From: Candidatus Hydrogenedentota bacterium
GTDB taxonomy: Bacteria; Hydrogenedentota; Hydrogenedentia; Hydrogenedentales; CAITNO01
Assembly: GCA_029776995.1 (NCBI GenBank)
Contig: JAKOTZ010000121.1
Coordinates: 1-35,025, forward strand
Direction of reading: 5' to 3'
Length of the DNA: 35,025 bases
The notes below the pieces were generated by a model. The model had not been told where the DNA came from. It worked only from the letters and a program-made list of their open reading frames with translations, and searched no databases. The translations under genes were made by a program, and so were the position numbers. Within the stretch, counting starts at the first letter, position 1. Every line of letters starts with the position of its first letter. Below, piece after piece: positions 23,432 through 31,700 of the stretch.

Positions 23432-24682
23432 ATGCCGAAATACGCGTATTTCGCGCTGAACAAAGAAGGCAAACAGGTGTTCGGCATCATCACGGCCGAC
23501 AGCCAGGCGTTGGCCATCAACGACATCCGGTCGCTGGGGCTGTTCCCGACGAATATCCGGGAGGCCACGCGGGCGGACGAGCGGCGGGCCGCGCGGAAAA
23601 AGCGGGGCCTGGACGAGCTGTATTTCGGCGGGGTCAAGACCAAACAGCTGGTGGTGATGACGCGCCAGCTCTCGACGCTGATCGACGCCGGCCTTCCGCT
23701 GCTGCGGAGCCTGAACGTGCTGATCACCCAGCTGAAGCCCTGCAAACTGCGCGATATCCTGCGGGAAATCGCGTCGGACATCCAGTCGGGTTCGACCTTC
23801 GCGGAGGCGCTGGCGAAACATCCCAAGCAGTTTGACCGGCTGTTCGTGAACATGATCCGCGCGGGCGAGGTGGGCGGCCTGCTGGAAATCGTGCTGCAGC
23901 GCCTGGCGACGTACATGGAGCGCCGCGAAGCCCTGAAACGCCGGGTACGCAGCGCGCTGATCTACCCGATCGCGGTTATCCTGATCGCGACGGGCATCGT
24001 GATGTTCCTGCTGTTCAAAGTGGTGCCGGTATTCGCGGACATCTTCAAGGAATTCGGCGGAGAGCTTCCGGCGCCGACCCGTTTCCTGATCGCGGCGGGG
24101 GACTTCGTGATTTACAAATGGTGGCTGATGATCTCGTCGGTGTGCTGGTTCATCATCGGCCTGAAGGTGGCGTTCAAATTCAAAATCGTCAAGCGGGTGT
24201 TTGACCGGGTGATCCTCAAGGTGCCGCTGGTGGGCGACCTGGTGGTCAAAGTGGCGGTAGCGCGGTTCTCCCGGACGCTGGGCACGCTGATCACCTCGGG
24301 CGTGCCGATCCTCCAGGCGCTGAAGATCACGCGCGAGACGATCGGCAACGAGGTGATCCAGAACGCGATCGACATGGTATACGACAGCGTGAAAGAAGGC
24401 GACACGATCGCCGCGCCGCTGGACAAAAGCAAGGTGTTCCCGTCGATGGTGGTGAACATGATCGACGTGGGCGAAGAGACGGGCAGCCTGGACGCCATGC
24501 TGAACAAGGTGGCGGACATCTATGACGCAGAGGTGGAGGCGGCCGTGGAAGGCATGCTGTCCCTGCTGGAACCGATGATTATCGTGGTGCTGGGCGGCAT
24601 CATCGGGTTCATCGTGGTATCGCTGTACCTGCCGATTTTCACGCTGGGCGACCAAATCAACAACCCGGGCGGAGGAAAATAA
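23432..24682 (+). CDS. Inner-membrane platform protein PilC/GspF
   Basis: A 416-residue membrane protein with two copies of the T2SSF domain. The first contains MTRQLSTLIDAGLPLLRSL and SGSTFAEALAKHPKQFD; the second contains RFSRTLGTLITSGVPILQAL and GDTIAAPLDKSKVFPSMV. Three main membrane spans are visible: ALIYPIAVILIATGIVMFLL, a second around WWLMISSVCWFIIGL, and a C-terminal one (MIIVVLGGIIGFIVVSLYLP). The protein is the membrane turntable on which the ATPase acts to add subunits. A ribosome binding site (AAGGAG) precedes the ATG. Its length is standard for the family. A 115-base gap with paired sequences follows before the major pseudopilin gene. Confidence 0.95.
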   Translation: MPKYAYFALNKEGKQVFGIITADSQALAINDIRSLGLFPTNIREATRADERRAARKKRGLDELYFGGVKTKQLVVMTRQLSTLIDAGLPLLRSLNVLITQLKPCKLRDILREIASDIQSGSTFAEALAKHPKQFDRLFVNMIRAGEVGGLLEIVLQRLATYMERREALKRRVRSALIYPIAVILIATGIVMFLLFKVVPVFADIFKEFGGELPAPTRFLIAAGDFVIYKWWLMISSVCWFIIGLKVAFKFKIVKRVFDRVILKVPLVGDLVVKVAVARFSRTLGTLITSGVPILQALKITRETIGNEVIQNAIDMVYDSVKEGDTIAAPLDKSKVFPSMVVNMIDVGEETGSLDAMLNKVADIYDAEVEAAVEGMLSLLEPMIIVVLGGIIGFIVVSLYLPIFTLGDQINNPGGGK

Positions 24683-24687
24683 GGTAC

Positions 24688-24747
24688 AATTCAGTTGACA
24701 GGCACACGCGGACACGCAGGATCCGGCACGGGACGCCGGCCTGAATT
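24688..24747 (+). other. Nested inverted repeat upstream of the major pseudopilin gene
   Basis: AATTCAG (24688-24694) pairs perfectly with CTGAATT (24741-24747). Inside it CCGGC (24723-24727) pairs with GCCGG (24735-24739). A third small hairpin, GCGG-AAAA-CCGC (24764-24775), sits just before the AAGGAG ribosome binding site at 24783-24788. The leader could affect transcription read-through, processing or translation of the gene at 24798. Confidence 0.4.
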
Positions 24748-24797
24748 CATAAGGCAACATAACGCGGAAAACCGCAAGAAAGAAGGAGCAACGCGGA

Positions 24798-25760
24798 ATG
24801 AACAGGCATCGCAGAGCAAAGCGGGGCTTTACCCTGGTGGAACTGCTGGTGGTGATGGCCATCATATCAATTCTGGCGGCCATCGTGGTTCCCAACGTGC
24901 AGCGGTACATCGTGCGCGCGCGGGTGGCCCGGGCGGTATCGGAAATCAACGGCGCGGAACTGGCCATGACGGCCCTGCTGACCGACGCGGGAAAATCAAA
25001 CCTGAACCAACTGTTTAACCCGGATGCGGTTCGGGGATACCTGCAGCAGCAGCTGCAGCAGCAGCTGCAGCAGCAGACCAGGCTGAACCTGCTGGATGAA
25101 TCGCAGCGGGGCACGTCGGACTTTTTCAACGCGGCGGTCGCTCTGTACACCACTGTGGCATATGACCTGCTCAACTACGGCCGGAATGTACTGCGCGGAG
25201 ATGGAGACCTGGATTATCAGGCAACGTGGACGCCGGATGTAAATCTGACCCCTGCCAAACCTCTGATTGACCGGGACGTGCTGGCCAAGCTGGGCGACCA
25301 GTACATGGCCCTGGGCAATGACCCCTGGGGAAATGACTACCGGTTCTTTCCGGGACCGTGGCGGGTTCACACGAATCTGACTGGCACCCAGCAGTTTCCC
25401 CGGGCGCCGATCGTATTCCGGAAATTCACAGTGGAGCAGTCGTCAAGCGGCAGCCAGCGCGGCGCAAGGAATGACGGGTATGTCCTGAATGATGCCGCCC
25501 TGCTGAACGCGTTCGGTGACATCATTGAAAGCCCGGAAACCTGGCCGACGAACGTGGGCTACCCCGCTGAAACCGGCAAAGCGGTATACATCTGGTCGTA
25601 CGGCGCCAACCTGCGGAACGGACAAATGATCTACCAGCGCGCGTACGATATGACCGCTCCCCGTTCCTGGTATAACGCTGAGGAAGAGGGCGATATCGGC
25701 GGCGGCGACGACATCAACAACTGGGACCCGGGCGCGAGCTGGCAGCGGTTCTACAACTGA
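24798..25760 (+). CDS. Major pseudopilin, GspG-like, enlarged
   Basis: A 320-residue class III signal protein, about twice the usual GspG length. The short basic leader MNRHRRAKRG is cut by prepilin peptidase before FTLVELLVV, with Glu at mature position 5; the hydrophobic helix continues to about residue 38. A GspG-type turn, DPWGNDYRF, is at residues 175-183, the region that holds the calcium loop in GspG. Near residues 82-93 a Gln-rich insert encoded by three exact 12-bp copies gives (LQQQ)x3. AAGGAG is nine bases before the ATG. As first pseudopilin of the set it is the likely main subunit of the fibre, assembled by the ATPases and platform protein upstream. Confidence 0.87.
   Translation: MNRHRRAKRGFTLVELLVVMAIISILAAIVVPNVQRYIVRARVARAVSEINGAELAMTALLTDAGKSNLNQLFNPDAVRGYLQQQLQQQLQQQTRLNLLDESQRGTSDFFNAAVALYTTVAYDLLNYGRNVLRGDGDLDYQATWTPDVNLTPAKPLIDRDVLAKLGDQYMALGNDPWGNDYRFFPGPWRVHTNLTGTQQFPRAPIVFRKFTVEQSSSGSQRGARNDGYVLNDAALLNAFGDIIESPETWPTNVGYPAETGKAVYIWSYGANLRNGQMIYQRAYDMTAPRSWYNAEEEGDIGGGDDINNWDPGASWQRFYN
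25041..25076 (+). repeat. Exact 12-bp tandem repeat x3 in the GspG-like gene
   Basis: CTGCAGCAGCAG occurs three times head to tail, encoding LQQQ three times. Length changes of one unit would keep the frame. Confidence 0.95.
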
Positions 25761-25780
25761 TGACGGGAATCGGACATGAC

Positions 25781-25811
25781 GGGGGAAAGGCGGACCGGCC
25801 GCCTTTCTCCC
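25781..25811 (+). terminator. Strong hairpin between the GspG-like and GspH-like genes
   Basis: GGGGGAAAGGCGG (25781-25793) pairs with CCGCCTTTCTCCC (25799-25811) over 13 pairs, one of them G-U, around the loop ACCGG. Only three T residues follow (25812-25814), so termination would be partial at best. The position after the major pseudopilin gene suits a read-through attenuator or an mRNA-stabilising 3' structure. Confidence 0.5.
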
Positions 25812-25829
25812 TTTCGGATACTGAGCGGC

Positions 25830-26792
25830 ATGGAATCACCGCGTAAAACAACATCCTCCCGACTGGGGTTCACCCTGGTGGAAGTGCTGGTGGTGCTGGC
25901 GATCGTGGCCATCCTGGGAGCGCTGGCCCTGCCGGCCGCGCGGACGTTCTTCCAGGGGGAACAGGAGCGGGGCGCGCGGGAGCTGTACTCGCTGATCCGC
26001 GCGGCGCGGGTGTACGCCGCCACGTATCGGGTCAACACGGCCGTGGTGTACGACGTGGCGGACAATGTCGTCAACACGGCCGTGGTGTACGACGTGGCGG
26101 ACAATGTCCCGGACACGCTGATCCTGCAGGATCCGAACAATCCGACGGGCAACACCGTTCAGGTTCTGCGGGGCGCGATGATGGTGTACGAACTGCCCGC
26201 CAGCCGGGACCAATACGCGGGATACCACGTCCCGGTTCCTGGCTGGGAAGGATTCCAGCCGTTCATGCGGGGATACTGTGTGCTGCTGCAGGCGCCGCCG
26301 AACCATTTTTCCGCCCCGCCGGAATCAGAAGTGGGGTTTTACGCGTACAGAGATCCAAATCCGGACGACAATATTGATGATTTGAAGCTACTCTACAACT
26401 TGCCGACGCGCCTTGGGCTGCGGAACGAGGTGGATGTGATCATTGATCCGGTCATAATCGGAGGAAACGCGGATCTGTCGGTCTTCTCAACACAGCCGAG
26501 GGAAGACCAGTACGACACCTTCCCCGGCCACTGTTTTGACCCGACGGGAAAGCTGCTGCCCCCCGATGGGAGTTCGGGGGAACAGATGGAACGGTACCGG
26601 ATCTTTTTCGCGCCGATGCCGGACCGGCCGCTGTCGGAGCGGATTACCAGCCTTCGGGCGGACGCGGACCCGGATAACCCCGCCCAGGTAAGCCTTTGGC
26701 TGCAGGGCGGCCTGTCCGACGCGTTCACCATGATCGGCGTGCCGATTGAGATCTACCGGTCGACAGGCCGGGTTGAGATGGGAAAACTGTGA
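25830..26792 (+). CDS. Minor pseudopilin, GspH-like, enlarged
   Basis: A 320-residue class III signal protein, roughly twice the usual GspH size. The leader ends RLG before FTLVEVLVVLAIVAILGAL; Glu at mature position 5 is kept. The helix continues into GARELYSLIRAARVYAATYR, typical of GspH. Directly after it, VNTAVVYDVADNV is present twice in tandem, duplicating what should be the first beta-strand of the globular domain. The start at 25830 is chosen because the in-frame ATG at 25776 would put the strong hairpin at 25781-25811 inside the gene and give an over-long leader; no good ribosome binding site separates the two. The stop overlaps the next start (TGATG). Confidence 0.82.
   Translation: MESPRKTTSSRLGFTLVEVLVVLAIVAILGALALPAARTFFQGEQERGARELYSLIRAARVYAATYRVNTAVVYDVADNVVNTAVVYDVADNVPDTLILQDPNNPTGNTVQVLRGAMMVYELPASRDQYAGYHVPVPGWEGFQPFMRGYCVLLQAPPNHFSAPPESEVGFYAYRDPNPDDNIDDLKLLYNLPTRLGLRNEVDVIIDPVIIGGNADLSVFSTQPREDQYDTFPGHCFDPTGKLLPPDGSSGEQMERYRIFFAPMPDRPLSERITSLRADADPDNPAQVSLWLQGGLSDAFTMIGVPIEIYRSTGRVEMGKL
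26031..26108 (+). repeat. Exact 39-bp tandem duplication in the GspH-like gene
   Basis: Two identical copies, 26031-26069 and 26070-26108, each encode VNTAVVYDVADNV. The copies show no differences, so the event is recent, maintained, or an assembly error. Confidence 0.95.
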
Positions 26793-27211
26793 TGGAATAC
26801 CGCGGAAGACATCGCAGAGGCGGAAAGGGCAGGCGCGCGGGCTTTACCCTGCTGGAAGTGGTGGTGGCGCTGGCGATTCTCGCCGGGGGCATCGTGGCGG
26901 TTATGGCCCTGTTCCCGACGGCGCTGTACCGGCAGCAGCAGGCATCGGAACGTTCAACCATCGCGTCGCTGGCCCGGGCGAAGCTGAGCGAGGCGCGGGT
27001 TTTCGGGCCCACGTCGGCGGCAACCGGCTGGCTGGAACAAAACGCCTATCACCTGATCGAACAGGGGGCGCGGGCCTACACGGTATATGATTCGTGGCGC
27101 GCGAACGTCACGGCAGCGGCAGGTATGCCGGGGCTTTACCGGGTCACCTTCGTGGTGCGGCTGAACAGCGGCCAGACCGAGGAATTCGTCACGTATGTCA
27201 CGGAACGGTAA
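26792..27211 (+). CDS. Minor pseudopilin, GspI-like
   Basis: A 139-residue protein of normal size for GspI. The basic leader (RRGGKGRRAG) precedes FTLLEVVVALAILAGGIV with Glu at mature position 5, and the helix runs on through ALYRQQQASERSTIASLARAK, the usual GspI pattern. A beta-rich C-terminal part (YRVTFVVRLNSGQTEEFVTY) follows. The ATG at 26792 overlaps the upstream stop as TGATG, and its own 3' end overlaps the next gene by 17 bases, so the pseudopilin genes are tightly coupled. In type II systems GspI is the core of the tip complex that recruits GspJ and GspK; that order is preserved here. Confidence 0.87.
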   Translation: MEYRGRHRRGGKGRRAGFTLLEVVVALAILAGGIVAVMALFPTALYRQQQASERSTIASLARAKLSEARVFGPTSAATGWLEQNAYHLIEQGARAYTVYDSWRANVTAAAGMPGLYRVTFVVRLNSGQTEEFVTYVTER

Positions 27212-28733
27212 CACCCGCCCGCCGGCCGCGGGCCGCCTGGGATTCACCGCGATCGAACTGCTGGTGGCCATCGCGATCTTCATCACGCTGATGGCGGGGG
27301 TGACGGGGCTGTTCACGGGCATCATCCGGACCGTGCAGGGCAGCCACGCGACCATGGACGCCATGGAAAACATCCGGGCCAGCATGGCGGTGTTCGAGGC
27401 GGACCTGAAACAGTCCTTCGCGCGGTCCGACCTGGAAGACAGTTACGCGTTTTACGGGGAACCGACCGGGTTCGTGTACATCGGCGCGGACCGGACGGGC
27501 AAACTGAGCCGGGTAACTTATGTTCTCCACGTGGATCCGGAACAGACGGAATCAGACCGGCTGCAGACCCAGATCCTGCCGCTTTCGCAGCTGCGCGACG
27601 CGATCGCCCATTACCTGATGATCGACCGGGACGGGGACGGCTACACGGATTTCCAGTTCCGGGGAGTCCCGGACCAACCTCTGCGGATAGACTGGGCTGA
27701 CCCGACATCGGTATCCGCCGCGGAAGGCGCCCTGGGCGATCCGATCGTCCAGCAGCTGGTCAGCCTTTTCCCTGTACTTGGCAATGGCGTCCCAACCGGC
27801 AGTAACGCGTCGGATTTTCAGGTGGAGGTGTCATTTGACGGGCGGCGGGGCATTCTGCTGCGGTATGAAGAGCCGGGTAAAAATTCGCTGGACGATCTGG
27901 ACATAGGGCTTAATGGGGATGATCTTAGGGATCGGATACCCATGGCGGTCTACCTGGATTACGCGGGAGACTCCAATTTCGTGGCGCGGCCGATCCCGGC
28001 GAAAGACATCCCCCCGCTCCGCCGGGCGTTGCGGGCGTCCCTGTGGCTGCAGCGGATGCGGGGCGGCTTTGACGCGCCGTTCCTGCTCCCCACCGCCCCG
28101 AAAGACGCCCAGGGCATGCCCCCGGTTCCCGCTTTCTGGGCGGAAGACGGCGCCGCCAACGGAAAAACCCTGAAGGACTACGTGGTAATCCGGAACGTGC
28201 TGGTGACCGCCTGGCTGTGCGAGCCCAGCACGCTGAACTGGATCATGGGCAACGAATTCAACGGCACGCCGGTACCTGTCCCGGCGCTGGACCTGGGCTC
28301 CTTTTTCTATTACGGCGACGAATACGACGTGAGCGCGCCCTGCTTCAACGCGCTGTGGAACGTGCCGTTCCTTTCGCGGGGACTGGACCCGCGGATCGCG
28401 TCGGCGGATAACCCGAAATATTCCTGGCTGGCCTGGCAGCTGATCGCAGGCAATGACGCGCAGGGAAACCTGGTATATCCCGGAACGCTGCTGGCCAGCC
28501 GGTACTGGCTGTACCGGTACCCGCCGGAAAACTGGAGCACACTGGTTCCGCCGCTGCACCCGATCATCACGGAAAGCGGGCCGGGCAATCCGCTGGACGC
28601 GCGCCTGCCGGCATGGATCACGCCGGGACTCTGGTTTGTGGCAGACGCGCCGGGACCGCAGGGCCAGCCCTTCTGCCGGTGGGTGTCGCAGCGTATTGAT
28701 CTGCCGGTGGGCTACATGCGAGGTAGTTTCTGA
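27195..28733 (+). CDS. Minor pseudopilin, GspJ-like, strongly enlarged
   Basis: A 512-residue protein, more than twice usual GspJ length. The leader ends RLG before FTAIELLVAIAIFITLMAGV, with Glu at mature position 5. The early part (MENIRASMAVFEADLKQSF) resembles GspJ, in which a run like this follows the helix and leads to RS-type strands. An Asp-rich motif, MIDRDGDGYTDFQF, is a calcium-loop-like sequence shared in style with the next gene. The long C-terminal part is rich in Trp, Tyr and Pro (FFYYGDEYDVSAPCFN, RYWLYRYPPENW) and I do not recognise a known domain in it. It starts within the GspI-like gene and ends one base before the GspK-like start. Confidence 0.82.
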   Translation: MSRNGNTRPPAAGRLGFTAIELLVAIAIFITLMAGVTGLFTGIIRTVQGSHATMDAMENIRASMAVFEADLKQSFARSDLEDSYAFYGEPTGFVYIGADRTGKLSRVTYVLHVDPEQTESDRLQTQILPLSQLRDAIAHYLMIDRDGDGYTDFQFRGVPDQPLRIDWADPTSVSAAEGALGDPIVQQLVSLFPVLGNGVPTGSNASDFQVEVSFDGRRGILLRYEEPGKNSLDDLDIGLNGDDLRDRIPMAVYLDYAGDSNFVARPIPAKDIPPLRRALRASLWLQRMRGGFDAPFLLPTAPKDAQGMPPVPAFWAEDGAANGKTLKDYVVIRNVLVTAWLCEPSTLNWIMGNEFNGTPVPVPALDLGSFFYYGDEYDVSAPCFNALWNVPFLSRGLDPRIASADNPKYSWLAWQLIAGNDAQGNLVYPGTLLASRYWLYRYPPENWSTLVPPLHPIITESGPGNPLDARLPAWITPGLWFVADAPGPQGQPFCRWVSQRIDLPVGYMRGSF

Positions 28734-28734
28734 G

Positions 28735-31700
28735 ATGACAGGAAATTCCAGAAATCAGCAGCGGGGCTGGACGGGACAGCGCGGGGCGGCGCTGGTGGTG
28801 GTGCTGGCCATCCTGGCCGTCCTGCTGGCCATCGGACTGAGTTACTTCGCCGTCACCCGGATCGAATCCCAGATCGCCACCAACGTGGTCGGCAGCGTCC
28901 GGGCGGAACAGCTGCTGGACGGCGCGTTCGCCATCGCCCAGTACCAGCTCAATACCGACCTGAACCTGCACCCCAACGTGACCAGTAACGATTTTTCCTG
29001 GAGCAGCCTGTTCAACGGCACCGCGTTCATCGGCAAACAATGGGCGTTCCGGGATGGAAGGCCCATTTTCGACCTGACCGACGTAGAACAGGCCCTGCGC
29101 GCGCAGCGTCCCGACCTGTTCGCCAACAGCCTGGTTTACGTGAAGTTTCCGGACGGTTACCGGGAACTGCTGTTCCGGGGGCCGCGCACCCTGCCGTGGC
29201 TGTGGATTCCCCGGGCCAGCGGAAACTTAATTTTATTGTACGAGCCCGAGACGGCCGTTCAGCTGTGCAACCGGGAAGGGACGGTCATCAGCGATTCGGC
29301 CGCCAACTCGGCGCTGGGTTCAGCCGGGCTGCCGTGGCAGTTCAGCCGCCAGTGGCAGGGCGCGCCCTGGGTGCTGCCCGCTTTCTACGGAACCAGCCCG
29401 GCGTCCTCCAATACCGGTATTTACGGGAGCACGTGGGTACAGCTCCCCACTGACCTTCCTGATTCCCGGTTTCGCTACCCCCTGGAGCATATTCACCAGT
29501 GGGCGGAGGTGGACACCGACGGAGACGGATACCGGGACGCTGTTTGGCTTCCGATCCCGAAAGAGCTGGACCTGAGCCGGGACGGCGTGGACAATGATCT
29601 GGACGGTGTCGCCGATCCCATTGATTCTTCCAATGTGGACGCCCAGGGACTACCTCAACGGCTTTTTGAGCCCGGCAACCTTGTCTATCGGGTACGGCCG
29701 AGCGACGGCGGCGTCATCACGGACCTGGAACTGGAAAATCCCGCGGACATCCAGCCGAACGGCCCGTTCCGGCTGACGGTTCCGCTGCCGGGCGCCACCA
29801 CCATCATCGATATCAACAATGACGGCGTCATTACGGACGCGGACCGGCTGCCCAGCGGCGATTTCGCCTATCTGCGGATTCCGGACGCCATACCCGTTAC
29901 TGTCAACGACGGTTTCGGCAGCCGCACCGTGCTGCTGACGCTGGACGACGTGGACCGGCTGGACAACGACTACGACCGCCACGCGAACGGGTTCCAGCTG
30001 TACGCCTGCACGGATCCGAACGCGCTCAGCCGTTCCGGAATGAAGCCGCTGAACCCGGCTCTCTTTTACGGGCAGAATAATACCTGGCCGGAAGCCAGCA
30101 CCTACAGCCTGGGCGGTGTGTGGGTCGGCTACGCGGGCGAGCCGGTCAGCACCGTCATTGGGCGGGTAGCCATACGAATTACGGATGAGGCGTCGAAAGT
30201 CAACCTGAACACCGCGGGCGGATTCCGGTACGGATATGAGTCGGATGCCCTGTTGGTCCGATCGCTGGGTCAGGGAACCAGTCCCTCTGAATATGAATTC
30301 CGGATGATCCCGAGTATGGGGGTTGTCCTGTCCCTGCGGCTTTGGGGCTGGCGCGCCGGCGCGGGAAATCAGAACACCCCGGGCGGGCAGATCGATACCG
30401 TGCCGCCAACTTTGGACCTGAATAATCTGCCAACCAACCAGTGGGACTGGGACCTGGCGTTTCCCGGATACGGCCGCGTAGACGACAACACCAACGCGCT
30501 GATCCTGGCGTTCAACCGGCGGGACGACAACGGCGACGGGATTTTCGACACGGGCATCGGGCTGAATCCGTCGCCGGAATACCGCCACCCGGCCCTGCAG
30601 GATCACCTGATTTCCGGGATTCAGCCTGAATCCAGCATTCCCCCCCAGGCCCGAAACCGAAAACCGGACATGCTGGCGTCCGCCGGACTGTTGGGCATGC
30701 TGGAGGGGATCGACGAACCCGAAGAATTCCAGTTCAGCGCCCCGTTTAGGCATTTGTTTGGGGAACAGAACGGAGCAGACGACAACAAAAACGGTGTGGC
30801 GGATGAGCGCGGCAAACTGGGCGACAAAATATTCAACGACGTGACCGAGGTGGAAAAACTCGACCAGTTCGACGAGGAACGGTATGAAGTAATAAAGCAA
30901 AATACCACGGCACAGTCGGATTCCCGCAACGTGTTTTATCTGAGCACCCCGCGGGGCAATCTGGCGTTCAATAAGGTGGACCCGAATTACGCCACGCCGC
31001 TCCAGCTGGCCACTACGTTCCTGCTGGCCGAGAATCTGGGACCCCAGTTCGCGTACGACCCGGGGGCAAGCCCGGGCGCCAAATTTGCCGCGGGCCTCCG
31101 CCGGGGAGACGCCACGCTGACGGGCTACCTGTTCGGAAGCGGCTACACCCAGAGCGCGGGGGCTTACGTCCTCGCGAACGCGGCGTGGCAGACGCTGGAA
31201 GAGGACCCCTTCCTGCGCGCGCTGCAGCTGGCGGTGAATCTGGCGGACAACCGGGACCGGGACAGCCGGGCGTCGCGGATCACCCTGCCTAAAGAAGACC
31301 AGGGCCGCGTGCCCAGTGAACGGGAACGGACCGCGCCGGAAGAAACCCTGCCGCTGGATCTGATCAATGACTTCAAGGTGAACTCACTGGGCACGGATCC
31401 GAACAGCCGGCGCCTGGACAATACGGACCCATGGTGGGAAGCCGAGACGGGTAACAAACGCAGAATCAGTTACACGGTGGCGGGCGCGGACGCCATCCGC
31501 ATCAACGAGGTAATGGCGCGTCCGGTCCGGCGGATCGAAGCGGAAACCAACCGTACCGACAACCCGACAATAAACACCAATCCCTCGCCCTATCCGGGCA
31601 TGCCTTCCTTCGACGTCGCCTCGGTGGGCGGCACGCTGAGCAGCGCGTCCAATTACCTGGGCGACCGGACCGTGGTCAACCTGCCCGCCAACCAGGTGTA

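Noticed and set aside
23369-25174. 601-codon minus-strand open frame opposite the platform protein gene
   Set aside because: The plus strand encodes an unmistakable PilC/GspF. The antisense protein is rich in His, Arg, Asp and Gln with no fold signal.
29650-30900. Long open frame on the minus strand opposite the giant GspK-like gene
   Set aside because: It is antisense to a frame with clear GspK and LTD motifs. The predicted protein has no recognisable domain and a composition typical of GC-rich shadow frames.
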